From the NCBI GenBank assembly GCA_002691825.1, contig NZIZ01000021.1, forward strand, positions 44,632 through 83,348: 38,717 nt of DNA, given 5' to 3'. This document shows positions 29,342 through 38,717 of this stretch, one piece after another. The notes beneath the pieces are model-generated. The model made no database searches. It worked only from the letters and a program-made list of their open reading frames with translations, and was not told the DNA's origin. Position numbers and translations under genes: made by a program. This DNA is from Porticoccaceae bacterium (GTDB lineage: Bacteria; Pseudomonadota; Gammaproteobacteria; Pseudomonadales; Porticoccaceae). How positions within the stretch are numbered: the stretch's first letter is position 1; each line of letters starts with the position of its first letter.

Positions 29342-30537
29342 TAGAGTCCCTCAACATAATTAATGATGCGCTCTGCGGCCTCAATACAGTCGTCCAATTC
29401 CGCGACAAGCGCCATCCTTATCCTATTCGTGCCCGGATTCCCTGAGGACGTTGTTCGACCCATATACTGTCCGGGTAAAACTGTTACATTTTTGCTTTGA
29501 TATAGATCCCTGCAGAACTTAACATCGTCGATCGGTGTTTTTGGCCACAGATAAAAGCTGGCTCTCGGAACGAAAAATTCTAAAGTAGGCTGGAGAATAG
29601 CAGTTACCTTTTCAAATTTTTCTCTATAATTTTTCCGATTTGCAATGACGTGCGATTCATCTCTCCAAGCAGCTATTGATGCGGCTTGCGTAGCTGGTGA
29701 CATAGCGCATCCATGATAAGTACGATAAAGTAGAAATTGCTCAATGAGAGCACGGTCACCAGAAACACATCCCGATCGAAGGCCCGGCAAATTCGAGCGC
29801 TTTGAAAGGCTGTGAAAAATAATGGATCTTTTAAATTCGTTATTACCAACTATTTTGCATGCATCTAAGAGACCGATTGGGGGTGATGTTTCATCAAAGT
29901 AAATTTCTGAATAGCACTCGTCACTTACGATTATGAAATCGTATTTTTCGGCGAGTTGAAGAGCAAGACACATCTGATCAATCCCAATACAGGAACCGGT
30001 TGGGTTGCCCGGAGAGCAAAAATGCAAAATCTGGCAGCGCTCCCATATTTTTGCTGGTACCATTGAGAGATCGGGGAGAAAATGATTGTCTTCATGGCAG
30101 TCTAAATACCAAAGTTCGGCTCCAGCAAGAATGGCTGCGCCTTCGTAGATCTGATAAAAGGGGTTGCAGGTAACGACTAGCGGAGTATTTTTAGGATTTA
30201 TACATGCTTGAGTGAATGAAAAAATGCCTTCCCGCGTCCCATTTACTGGGAGGATCTGAGTATCTGGGTCAATCGATCCCGAAGTCAGATTATACCGGTT
30301 TTCAAGCCAGCCGGCGGCAGCAACCCTAAGAGTATTACTACCTTTTATTGTTGGATAATGACCAAGATCGTTGCGCGCGCGGCTCAGTGCTTGAAGCACG
30401 AATTCGGGTGGTTTATGCCTCGGCTCTCCAACGGAAAACTTTATAGACTTGAATTTCGAATTTGTGGATACTGGTTCCAAAAGTTTTTTAAGACGTTCAA
30501 AAGGATATTCTTGTAATCTAAGTAGCGCGGGATTCAA
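29341..30537 (-). CDS. dapC: Succinyldiaminopimelate transaminase
   Basis: 'MNPALLRLQEYPFERLKKLL...SIKFSVGEPRHKPPEFVLQAL', 'SPGNPTGSCI', PLP lysine 'SLSKRSNLPGLRSGCVSGD'; adjacent to glnD/map and dapD. Confidence 0.93.
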   Translation of the reverse strand: MNPALLRLQEYPFERLKKLLEPVSTNSKFKSIKFSVGEPRHKPPEFVLQALSRARNDLGHYPTIKGSNTLRVAAAGWLENRYNLTSGSIDPDTQILPVNGTREGIFSFTQACINPKNTPLVVTCNPFYQIYEGAAILAGAELWYLDCHEDNHFLPDLSMVPAKIWERCQILHFCSPGNPTGSCIGIDQMCLALQLAEKYDFIIVSDECYSEIYFDETSPPIGLLDACKIVGNNEFKRSIIFHSLSKRSNLPGLRSGCVSGDRALIEQFLLYRTYHGCAMSPATQAASIAAWRDESHVIANRKNYREKFEKVTAILQPTLEFFVPRASFYLWPKTPIDDVKFCRDLYQSKNVTVLPGQYMGRTTSSGNPGTNRIRMALVAELDDCIEAAERIINYVEGL

Positions 30538-30611
30538 TTTTGTCAGCTCAAATGATTGGTAGATTATAGATAATACTTAAGGGCCATCGCTTAAGCAGCG
30601 AATTTAATATT

Positions 30612-33299
30612 TTATTGGTTACGTGAATCAAGTTCCTCACAAATCGTTTTTGAAAGCTCTTGGCAAACATTTTGATCATTGATCGGCTTGTAGTTGGAAT
30701 TGGTCAAATAAAAAATATCTTCAACCTGCTCTCCTAGGGTGGAGATTTTAGCAGTAAGGAGCCGGAGATTAAAGCGAAAGAATATACTGGCTAGTAGTGC
30801 CAATAATCCCGGCCTGTCCGGAGTGAGCACCTCGAGAACAGTCGTATTATTTTCTAGATTACTGCTGAAGATCGCTTTGGTTTTACGTTTGAAACTCTTT
30901 AATCGCCTTGGCGTTCTCCGGCTGGGCGCATTAGAAAGAGTTTGAGGGTTGATGATTGCTCTGGATAATGACTCCGTTATTCTTTCTCTTAACCGGCTTT
31001 CATTACTAATTGGCTTGCCATCCGAAGTAAGTACGTAAAAGACATCAAAAGCATCTCCATTACCATTCGTATGAAGTCTCGCGTCTTGAACGTTTAGCTC
31101 GAGTTTTTCGAGTGCCGCAGCGATCACAGCAAGCGTATTCTGGATATCTTTCGAGAACACGAAGATCTGTGTTGCGATCGGTACCTCGATACCGATATTT
31201 TTAAGTAAAATTATGTGGTTATTTTTTGAGGTTGGGATGTCTTTAACTTGAAATTTTTTAATAATCGCAGAGGTATACCTTACGATATCCTCTGTGGTTT
31301 CGCGAAGAAAGAACTCCGATCCGAGTTCAGCCCAAACACTCTCAGCTGCTGAGGACGAGATTCCAATTTCACCCAGACGACGAAAGATTTTTTGTTTTGC
31401 ATTCGCTGACCAACGATTTTTATCCATTGGAGTGAGGTTTACTCGATTTAAATAACGGTTGGTTGCCGTGTAGAGCTTCTGCATCAGCGATCCTTTCCAC
31501 TCGGTCCATAGATTTGGGTTGGTAGCATTAATATCTCCTACGGTTAAAACATATAAAAAATCTAAGTGCATGGTATTGCCAACGATTGATGCGAATTTAC
31601 CGATTACTTTTGGATCTGAAACATCCTCTCGTTGTGATACGGCCGACATCAACAAATGATTTTCGATTAACCACTTAAGTAATTCTTCCTCTTCAAGTGT
31701 AAGCTCATGTAGTTTTGCAAATTTTACAACCTCGGCTCCTCCCAACTTAGAATGATCGCCGCCGCGGCCTTTGGCAATGTCATGGTATAATGCTGCTATG
31801 ACAAGAAGCTCCGGTTTGGATAGATTTTTGAAAATATGCGATGGTATCGGGAAGCGTTTAGCAACTTCCGGCCGAGCCAGACGTCGAATATTTTCGATTA
31901 CCTTTAAGGTGTGCACATCAACTGGATATATATGGAACAAGTCATGCTGCATTTGGCCAATTATTTTGCCGAAAGCTGGAAGGTACTTTCCAAGAATTCC
32001 ATAACGGTTCATCCTGTTGAGCTGCACCGATAACTTATATGGGGACCTTAATAACCTTAAAAATAGGTTTTGATTATCTTTGCTTGATCGAAATTTTTTA
32101 TCTATAAGGTGAGCGGATTGCAGTAGCTTTCGAATCACAGATGCTCTGATTCCGTTAATGTTGTCGTTCTCGCCAAGAATTACAAAGAGTTCTAGCATAG
32201 TAGATGGGTGATCGTGGAAGATTGACTCAGAAACAGTATCTATGAGATCTCCACGAATAACAAAGTAGTTATTGAACGGTTTAATTTTGACATTTGTTTT
32301 AGTTTTATAAATTACTTCATTTAGATATTGATGTAGTACATCTGTCAAACCCCGTATGGAGAGTACAGTTCGGTAATATCTTTGCATAAATTTTTCAACC
32401 CCAAGTTTACCCTCACTATCTTGGTAGCCAAGTAATACCGCCAATTTACGTTGGTGGTCAAACAGAAGCCGTTCTTCTTGTCGTCCCGCGATAATGTGAA
32501 GTCCATACCGAACCCTCCAAAGAAATTCTTCATCTTGATACAACCTGTGATATTCATCCTCTAAGAAGAAATTCTTTGTAACCAAATCTGAACGACATGA
32601 CACGTTGAAGTGATATATCGCTATCCACGTGATTAACTGGATATCCCTCAAACCACCCGGAGCCTCTTTGACATTGGGTTCTAGGTTGTAGTCTGTTCCA
32701 CCATGTTTTCGGTATCGTTCACTCTGCTCTTTTAGCTTGCCGCGGTAAAAGGCTTTGGATGAGTAAAGTTTCTGGGGCCTTATCTGGTCTAGTAATCGTT
32801 TGCGCATTAACTCTATACCGATGATTAATCTTGTTTCTAAAAGATTTGTTAAAATGGTAATATCTCTTTTAGCAGCACTAGCACATTGGTTGATGGATCT
32901 GACGCTGTGTCCAATTTGAAGGTTTAGGTCCCAAAGAAATGCAAGAAATTCTTCTATGTTTTTGTTGTCTTTATCGATGCTGTCTTCAGTGGTAAGCAAC
33001 AACAGATCGATATCTGAGTGCGGGTGAAGTTCTCCTCTGCCATAACCTCCAACTGCAAGTAAACTAATATTTGACTGCCATGAATATAAGTTCCACACTC
33101 TAGTCAAAATTAGATCCATAAACTGAGATCGCTCTTTTACGAGCTGGTGAGCGCACTCTCCCTCATGAAACCGCTTATCGTAGGATTTATTGGCGTCTTT
33201 GATATCTTTTTTAAAGAGATCTTTAAAGTTGATATTTATACAGTCAGTTTTAGACATGCTATGGCTAATAAAAATTAGATTTTTATTATCGGCGGACAT
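30612..33299 (-). CDS. glnD: [Protein-PII] uridylyltransferase / uridylyl-removing enzyme
   Basis: 'LLAVGGYGRGELHPHSDIDLLLL', 'PNVKEAPGGLRDIQ', 'DVHTLKVIENIRRL', HD 'ALYHDIAKGRGGDHSKLGG', ACT domain 'TVLEVLTPDRPGLLALLASIFF'. Confidence 0.96.
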   Translation of the reverse strand: MSADNKNLIFISHSMSKTDCININFKDLFKKDIKDANKSYDKRFHEGECAHQLVKERSQFMDLILTRVWNLYSWQSNISLLAVGGYGRGELHPHSDIDLLLLTTEDSIDKDNKNIEEFLAFLWDLNLQIGHSVRSINQCASAAKRDITILTNLLETRLIIGIELMRKRLLDQIRPQKLYSSKAFYRGKLKEQSERYRKHGGTDYNLEPNVKEAPGGLRDIQLITWIAIYHFNVSCRSDLVTKNFFLEDEYHRLYQDEEFLWRVRYGLHIIAGRQEERLLFDHQRKLAVLLGYQDSEGKLGVEKFMQRYYRTVLSIRGLTDVLHQYLNEVIYKTKTNVKIKPFNNYFVIRGDLIDTVSESIFHDHPSTMLELFVILGENDNINGIRASVIRKLLQSAHLIDKKFRSSKDNQNLFLRLLRSPYKLSVQLNRMNRYGILGKYLPAFGKIIGQMQHDLFHIYPVDVHTLKVIENIRRLARPEVAKRFPIPSHIFKNLSKPELLVIAALYHDIAKGRGGDHSKLGGAEVVKFAKLHELTLEEEELLKWLIENHLLMSAVSQREDVSDPKVIGKFASIVGNTMHLDFLYVLTVGDINATNPNLWTEWKGSLMQKLYTATNRYLNRVNLTPMDKNRWSANAKQKIFRRLGEIGISSSAAESVWAELGSEFFLRETTEDIVRYTSAIIKKFQVKDIPTSKNNHIILLKNIGIEVPIATQIFVFSKDIQNTLAVIAAALEKLELNVQDARLHTNGNGDAFDVFYVLTSDGKPISNESRLRERITESLSRAIINPQTLSNAPSRRTPRRLKSFKRKTKAIFSSNLENNTTVLEVLTPDRPGLLALLASIFFRFNLRLLTAKISTLGEQVEDIFYLTNSNYKPINDQNVCQELSKTICEELDSRNQ

Positions 33300-33308
33300 T
33301 TTAAGTGA

Positions 33309-34079
33309 CTACAATGGTTCATTAGGTCGCGCCGTTAAAACCTCACACCCGGAACCAGTTACCAAGACGGTGTGTTCCCATTGTGAAGACAGCCGGCCAT
33401 CACTTGTCTCAACGGTCCAACCATCGCGTTTCAGCTTTGTGGTGTGGCGACCGGCATTAAGCATTGGCTCAATCGTAAATATCATTCCTTCCTCAAGAAT
33501 GAGCCCAGTATTGGGAGAGCCATAGTGCAGCACTTGTGGTTCCTCATGAAATATCTTTCCGATGCCATGTCCGCAGTATTCTCGAACAATCGAATAGTGA
33601 TTTTTCTCAGCATGTTCTTGTATGGCATGACCAATATCTCCTAATCTAGTGCCAGGCGCCACCAAATCGATCGCTTTGTATAAGCACTCCTGTGAGATCT
33701 CTACTAATCGTTTTGCAAAACTCGCGACCTCTCCAACTAAAAACATACGACTTGTGTCTCCATGCCATCCATCTTTCAGCACTGTTATATCGATATTAAT
33801 TATGTCTCCACTTCGCAAAATTTTTTTTTCAGAGGGAATGCCATGGCAAACTACTTGATTCACAGAGGTGCATATAGACTTCGGAAAACCCCGATATCCA
33901 AGGCATGCTGATATCGCTCTCTGGTTTTGTACGATGTGTTCATGACAGATATCGTTTAGAGCCTCTGTAGACGTCCCAGGACGCACATGTTTTTCCACGA
34001 TTTCCAAGACTTCTGCCGCGAGGCGGCATACGATACGCATCTGTTTAACTTCATCTTCTGATTTAATAGTTACCGCCAT
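33309..34079 (-). CDS. map: Methionine aminopeptidase type I
   Basis: 'AISACLGYRGFPKSICTSVNQVVCHGIPSEKKILRSGDIINIDITVLKDGWHGDTSRMF', 'VREYCGHGIGKIFHEEPQVLHYG', 'EEGMIFTIEPMLNAG'. Confidence 0.97.
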   Translation of the reverse strand: MAVTIKSEDEVKQMRIVCRLAAEVLEIVEKHVRPGTSTEALNDICHEHIVQNQRAISACLGYRGFPKSICTSVNQVVCHGIPSEKKILRSGDIINIDITVLKDGWHGDTSRMFLVGEVASFAKRLVEISQECLYKAIDLVAPGTRLGDIGHAIQEHAEKNHYSIVREYCGHGIGKIFHEEPQVLHYGSPNTGLILEEGMIFTIEPMLNAGRHTTKLKRDGWTVETSDGRLSSQWEHTVLVTGSGCEVLTARPNEPL

Positions 34080-34320
34080 GCTATCCTCGGTTTACGGCTT
34101 GGCATCACTATAATTGTAACTCCTCATCTACATTAAAGCGTTACTTTTTGCTGCAAAAATAGAAAGATAAGCAGCATAAAAATTTATTCATTTTATTTTG
34201 TATATCTGAGACGGATTTATCGTTAATTTGCCCTTTCACTATGTGTCGTGTTTATGATATAAAGCCGGGCGAAGAAAAGTACGCTTTAATTAGATGTTGT
34301 AGTATAAAATACGAACGTTT

Positions 34321-34426
34321 GTCGACACAACAGTTAGGGTGCTCTCACTTTGGGTTTCACTGAAACTTGAATTGAAAGTTAACTGTTGGGGCAAGCGGAA
34401 GGCAAACCCGAACCAAGGAATTTCTC
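34321..34426 (+). promoter_or_regulatory. rpsB 5' leader with candidate structured autoregulatory element
   Basis: aacagtta (34329-34336) can pair with taactgtt (34380-34387), followed by a purine-rich 'ggggcaagcggaaggcaaacccgaaccaagg' before the rpsB ATG. Confidence 0.5.
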
Positions 34427-35245
34427 ATGTCAACAGTAACCATGAAGGATATGTTGCAAGCTGGCGTCCACTTCGGACATCAAACAAGGTTCTGGAACCC
34501 AAAAATGAGCAAATACATTTTTGGTTCTCGAAACAAGGTCCACGTCATTAATTTAGAGCACACCGTGCCTGCGTTTAACGAAGCCCTCGACATAGTCGAG
34601 AAAGCAATTTCGCGTGGTAATGAAATTTTGTTTGTTGGAACCAAAAGAGCAGCTCAAAAAATTGTTAAAGAGCAAGCGGAGCGCTGTTCAATGCCATACG
34701 TAAGTCATCGCTGGCTAGGGGGGATGCTAACTAATTATAAAACTATCCGAGCCTCGATCCGTCGATATCGTGATTTAGAGGCACAGGAGCAAGATGGTAC
34801 TTTCGATAAACTCACAAAAAAAGAAGTGCTGTTGCGTGCGAGGATGAAAGCTAAGTTGGAAAATTCGATCGGCGGCATAAAAGATATGAATGGCCTTCCA
34901 GATATGTTGTTTGTGGTAGATGTTGATCACGAACGAATAGCTATTAAAGAGGCCAACAAGCTAGGAATACCCGTGATAGGAATTGTTGACACCAATAGCG
35001 ATCCTGATGGGGTTGATTACATAATTCCGGGAAATGATGATTCTATAAGGGCAATAAAATTATATTCAGCGTCAGTTGCTGATTCTGTACTGGTTGGAAA
35101 GGAAAAGTCTGCGCAAGCTATATCTGTAGACCATTTTATAGAGATATCCGAGGCAGAGGGAGGAGATTCTAAGATCACTGCCGAAGAAAAACCTTTGAAG
35201 ATTAGCGAGTCGGAAATTATTTCAGAACAAGAAGTTTCGATGTGA
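34427..35245 (+). CDS. rpsB: 30S ribosomal protein S2
   Basis: '[42 protein letters not shown]', '[17 protein letters not shown]', '[49 protein letters not shown]'. Confidence 0.98.
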   Translation: MSTVTMKDMLQAGVHFGHQTRFWNPKMSKYIFGSRNKVHVINLEHTVPAFNEALDIVEKAISRGNEILFVGTKRAAQKIVKEQAERCSMPYVSHRWLGGMLTNYKTIRASIRRYRDLEAQEQDGTFDKLTKKEVLLRARMKAKLENSIGGIKDMNGLPDMLFVVDVDHERIAIKEANKLGIPVIGIVDTNSDPDGVDYIIPGNDDSIRAIKLYSASVADSVLVGKEKSAQAISVDHFIEISEAEGGDSKITAEEKPLKISESEIISEQEVSM

Positions 35246-35262
35246 ACGGGTTCAATTCAATT

Positions 35263-35287
35263 AAAAGGGGCAGTTGCCCCTTTTTTT
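35263..35287 (+). terminator. Intrinsic terminator/attenuator between rpsB and tsf
   Basis: aaaaggggc-agtt-gcccctttt-ttt: perfect 9-bp stem (35263-35271/35276-35284), tetraloop, U-tract. Confidence 0.88.
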
Positions 35288-35309
35288 ACTTTGTTTAGGG
35301 AGGTGCTTG

Positions 35310-36176
35310 ATGACAAAATTAGTAACACCATTACTAGTGAAAGAGCTTCGAGAACGTACTGGATTGGGTATGATGGAGTGCAAACGTGCGCTGGTGGCGT
35401 CAAATGGTGATATCGATGACGCAATTGCATCCTTACGGAAGTCAAGTGGTCTTAAAGCAGCAAAAAAAGCTTCGAGAACAGCTGCTGATGGTTCAGTCGG
35501 AGTTGTCAGTTCGGGTGATTTTGGCGTAATTATAGAGGTAAATAGTGAGACTGACTTCGTTGCTCGCGATGATAATTTCCAAGAATTTGTTAAGGTTGTT
35601 CTTGAAACAGCTTATGATACTAGAGAAACTGACGTTGATGCGCTGTTAGCCAATAGTAATTTAGAGTCGAAGCGGAACGTTTTAATTCAGAAGATTGGTG
35701 AAAATATTCTTCTTAGACGCGTGAAGTCAATAAAGGCCCCAGTGGTCGGTTCCTACCTGCATAGTAATCGTCGTATAGGGGTTGTAGTGGGATTAACCGA
35801 TGGTAGTTCTGAACTTGCGCGCCAAGTAGCTATGCATGTTGCTGCAGTTAATCCCGCGGTTGTTAGATCGGATGAAATGTCGGAATCTGTCCTTTCAGCT
35901 GAGAAAGATATTTATTTGGCACAAGCGCGAAATAGTGGTAAGCCCGAAGAAATTGTGCAAAAGATGGTTGCGGGAAGAGTCGCCAAATTTTTGAAAGAAA
36001 GTAGTCTCATTGACCAGCCTTTTGTTAAAGATCCAGAAAAAACAATTGGTCAGTTGGTAGCGGAAGCAAATGCAGAAGTCACTTCATTTACTCGTTTTGA
36101 AGTTGGAGAGGGAATTTCGAAACAAAAGGTGGATTTCGCGGCAGAGGTTGCGGCACAAGTTGAGAGTGTTGGCTAA
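35310..36176 (+). CDS. tsf: Elongation factor Ts
   Basis: 'VKELRERTGLGMMECKRALVASNGDIDDAI...KKASRTAADG', 'INSETDFVA'-type 'VNSETDFVARDDNFQEF'. ATG at 35310 after an SD (ggaggtg); the track start overlaps the terminator. Confidence 0.97.
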   Translation: MTKLVTPLLVKELRERTGLGMMECKRALVASNGDIDDAIASLRKSSGLKAAKKASRTAADGSVGVVSSGDFGVIIEVNSETDFVARDDNFQEFVKVVLETAYDTRETDVDALLANSNLESKRNVLIQKIGENILLRRVKSIKAPVVGSYLHSNRRIGVVVGLTDGSSELARQVAMHVAAVNPAVVRSDEMSESVLSAEKDIYLAQARNSGKPEEIVQKMVAGRVAKFLKESSLIDQPFVKDPEKTIGQLVAEANAEVTSFTRFEVGEGISKQKVDFAAEVAAQVESVG

Positions 36177-36189
36177 TTGAATAAGAGAT

Positions 36190-36927
36190 TTGCGTGTGCA
36201 AAAACATAATAGTAGTAAAAACTATCAAAAGATCTTATTAAAAGTCAGTGGAGAGGCTTTGATGGGTCCAGAGGGGTTTGGGATCGATCCTAAAATTCTT
36301 GATACAATGGCGCTTGAGATAGGACAGCTTGTGGGAATAGGTGTGCAAGTTGGACTTGTTATAGGTGGCGGCAACCTGTTTAGGGGAGCGGCATTGAGTG
36401 CCGCTGGAATGGAGAGGGTTACGGGCGATCATATGGGCATGTTGGCTACCGTGATGAATGCATTAGCGATGCGCGATGCGTTAGAGCGGACCAATATTGC
36501 TTCTCATGTTATGTCCTCAATACAAATGAGCGGCGTGGTAGAGCATTATGATAGGCGTCGGGCAATGAGGTACATCAAAGACGGAGACGTAGTGATTTTT
36601 GCGGCCGGCACTGGGAATCCATTTTTCACAACCGATTCGGCTGCTTGCTTGAGAGGAATTGAGATAGGTGCGGATGTAGTTTTGAAAGCGACTCGTGTCG
36701 ACGGAGTTTACTCTGCAGATCCACTTTTGGATAAAACCGCCATCCTCTATCATCAGCTAACATACGACGAAGTGCTTGACAAAAAGCTTCGAGTTATGGA
36801 TCTTACTGCAATATGTCTGTGTCGAGAACATGGTATGCCTCTGCGGGTTTTTCGTATGGGAAAGCCAGGGGCATTGCTTAACTTAGTTATGGGCGGCAAT
36901 GTTGGAACGCTCATTGAAGAAGGTTGA
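36190..36927 (+). CDS. pyrH: UMP kinase
   Basis: '[24 protein letters not shown]', '[16 protein letters not shown]', '[45 protein letters not shown]'. Confidence 0.97.
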   Translation: MRVQKHNSSKNYQKILLKVSGEALMGPEGFGIDPKILDTMALEIGQLVGIGVQVGLVIGGGNLFRGAALSAAGMERVTGDHMGMLATVMNALAMRDALERTNIASHVMSSIQMSGVVEHYDRRRAMRYIKDGDVVIFAAGTGNPFFTTDSAACLRGIEIGADVVLKATRVDGVYSADPLLDKTAILYHQLTYDEVLDKKLRVMDLTAICLCREHGMPLRVFRMGKPGALLNLVMGGNVGTLIEEG

Positions 36928-36933
36928 GTTATT

Positions 36934-37491
36934 GTGACTAAAACTCTAGAGGACGAGGCAACTAGCCGTATGGTGAAAGCGTTAGAGGCTTTAGTAATGT
37001 CATTTAGTAGGATTCGCACCGGCCGAGCTCATCCAAAATTATTAGACGGCATCAGCTTAGACTGTTATGGAACTGAAACTCCGCTGTCTCATGCGTCTTC
37101 GATATCAGTCGAGGATGCCCGAACTCTATCGGTGACCCCATGGGATCGAAGTTTAGTTCCTGAGATTGAGAAAGCTATTATGCGGTCCAATTTAGGACTT
37201 AATCCATCCACATCTGGGTCGGTCATTAGAATTCCGTTACCCGCCTTGACAGAGGAAACTCGTAAAATATTCACGAAACAGGCGAAATCCGAAGCTGAAC
37301 AAAGCAGAGTTTCAATTAGGAATATTCGAAGAGATATTATTTCAAAGTTTAGAACACTCCAAAAAGCTGCTGAAATCACTGAAGATGAAGTTAGGAAAGG
37401 GCAGGATGAAGTTCAGAAAATTACTGATTTGCATATTTCAAAAGTTGAACAATTATTGGTTTCCAAAGAACGAGATCTGATGGAAATATAG
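36934..37491 (+). CDS. frr: Ribosome recycling factor
   Basis: 'FSRIRTGRAHPKLLDGI', 'LSVTPWDRSLVPEIEKAIMRSNLGLNPSTSGSVIRIPLPALTEETRK'. GTG start. Confidence 0.97.
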   Translation: MTKTLEDEATSRMVKALEALVMSFSRIRTGRAHPKLLDGISLDCYGTETPLSHASSISVEDARTLSVTPWDRSLVPEIEKAIMRSNLGLNPSTSGSVIRIPLPALTEETRKIFTKQAKSEAEQSRVSIRNIRRDIISKFRTLQKAAEITEDEVRKGQDEVQKITDLHISKVEQLLVSKERDLMEI

Positions 37492-37511
37492 AGCCTCAAA
37501 GGTTTAAATTT

Positions 37512-38285
37512 ATGAAGTTAAATCAGTCGCAGGAATCGAAGTACCCACTGCGTCATTTAGCGATTATAATGGATGGTAATAATCGCTGGGCTAGCGATAA
37601 CGGGCTTGACTCGCTTGAAGGGCACACCGCTGGAGTCGAGCGTATAAGAGATATCTTAAGAGCCTCAAAAAAACAGGGTATCGAGATTGTAAGTCTCTTT
37701 GCATTTTCAAGTGAAAATTGGTTTAGGCCAAATCACGAAGTGTCGGGGTTGATGTCACTCTTTTCTCATTATTTAAAGAGAGAAGCACCGTTACTACGCG
37801 ATGATGGCGTCAGACTTACAGTGGTGGGGAATAAATCAAATTTTGATAGTAGCTTGTGTGAATTAATTGCTGAGGCGGAGAAGATTACAATAGATGGCAC
37901 TTTAAGGTTAATTCTTTGTGTTGATTATGGAGGTCGATGGGACATCACAGAAGCCGCGCGGATTGTAGCGAATCAGGTAAATGAAGGCAGGTTGCGTTTA
38001 GAGGATATTACAGAGTCAACCATTGCCAATAATCTGCAAATGAAGGAAATTTCTGATCCCGATTTATGTATTCGCACGGGTGGTGAGGAGCGGATAAGTA
38101 ATTTTCTTCTTTGGCAGTTGGCCTATACGGAATTTTTAGTGAGTGATCAATATTGGCCAGATTTCGGAGAAGATGAACTAGATCAAGCGGTAGCGGAATA
38201 TTATTCCCGAAAACGTCGTTTTGGGAGGCGTAAAGCTGAGAAGCTCACTGAAAGGGAAGTTGAGTCATTTTATGTTGAGACATAG
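37512..38285 (+). CDS. uppS: Di-trans,poly-cis-undecaprenyl-diphosphate synthase
   Basis: 'HLAIIMDGNNRWASDNGL...GHTAGVERIRDILRASKKQGIEIVSLFAFSSENWFRP', 'DPDLCIRTGGEERISNFLLWQLAYTEF'. Confidence 0.97.
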   Translation: MKLNQSQESKYPLRHLAIIMDGNNRWASDNGLDSLEGHTAGVERIRDILRASKKQGIEIVSLFAFSSENWFRPNHEVSGLMSLFSHYLKREAPLLRDDGVRLTVVGNKSNFDSSLCELIAEAEKITIDGTLRLILCVDYGGRWDITEAARIVANQVNEGRLRLEDITESTIANNLQMKEISDPDLCIRTGGEERISNFLLWQLAYTEFLVSDQYWPDFGEDELDQAVAEYYSRKRRFGRRKAEKLTEREVESFYVET

Positions 38286-38717
38286 GGTGCTCACCGCGCT
38301 AGTGCTTTTCGCGCTATTCTCCACAAGTTTGTATTTTCTATCGCATAACTACTTTGCCGGTCTACTCGTCCCTATTATGATGTTGGCTGGATGGGAATGG
38401 ATAAGGTTAACTGGGGTCACTTCACCAATAATGGTGACATTACTTTTGGTAATTCAGTTTATAGGACTATCGGTGACAGGGGCACTAGTGAATTTCTTTG
38501 GTGATATCAATTTAGTTATAAGTCAAAAAATTTTGCTATTTAGCAGCTTGTTTTGGTTCTTTAATATGCTGATTTTGAATGGTTATCCGCACTCATCGTT
38601 GGTGCTTTCATATAGATATTCATGGGCCGTTATCGGGCTACTACTTCTTTGTTTTGCTTGGCTTGCCATAATTTGTATTTTAGCTTTACCAAATGGAAAA
38701 GAGCTACTTTTATTAGG
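38272..38717 (+). CDS. cdsA: Phosphatidate cytidylyltransferase, N-terminal part (runs off window)
   Basis: ATG at 38272 overlaps the uppS end. 'MLRHRVLTALVLFALFSTSLYFLSHNYFAGLLVPIMMLAGWEWIRLTG' is CdsA-like, and position after uppS is canonical. Confidence 0.85.
   Translation, partial: MLRHRVLTALVLFALFSTSLYFLSHNYFAGLLVPIMMLAGWEWIRLTGVTSPIMVTLLLVIQFIGLSVTGALVNFFGDINLVISQKILLFSSLFWFFNMLILNGYPHSSLVLSYRYSWAVIGLLLLCFAWLAIICILALPNGKELLLL

Noticed and set aside
1-38717. CRISPR arrays, tRNA/rRNA genes, transposases, integrases, phage or defence genes
   Set aside because: None seen when reading both strands: no regularly spaced repeats, no cloverleaf with CCA-type end noticed, and no recognisable mobile-element protein. 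A tRNAscan/minced run would be the decisive check.

Overview
Chromosomal window, most likely from a lipid-degrading (probably marine) gammaproteobacterium; this taxonomic reading is inferred from gene content and order only. The right third (about 27.2-38.7 kb) is an intact core block: dapD, a Spx/ArsC-like gene, nth, dapC, glnD and map on the minus strand, divergent from rpsB-tsf-pyrH-frr-uppS-cdsA on the plus strand. The left two thirds carry an SOS gene (imuA with a near-perfect LexA box), an SCP2 protein, a NYN-domain protein, a fused LplT-PlsC-Aas acyltransferase/ligase, and many CoA-ester catabolism genes: an enoyl-CoA hydratase, two acyl-CoA dehydrogenases, nitronate monooxygenase, and a MaoC / MFE2-like SDR / thiolase operon divergent from an MmyB-like XRE regulator. 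These genes sit among clearly decayed remnants: two SDR pseudogenes, one multiply broken type-B carboxylesterase, and one carboxylesterase with a single frameshift at an A10 tract that has also lost two of its three catalytic-triad residues. I see no CRISPR array, transposon, tRNA, rRNA, or convincing new defence or biosynthetic system. The most useful leads are the triad-less esterase with the A10 slip, the altered Fe-S cysteine spacing in Nth, the divergent MmyB/split-MFE2 module with a palindromic site, and the extent of gene decay. All identifications are by eye from motifs; no database search was run.
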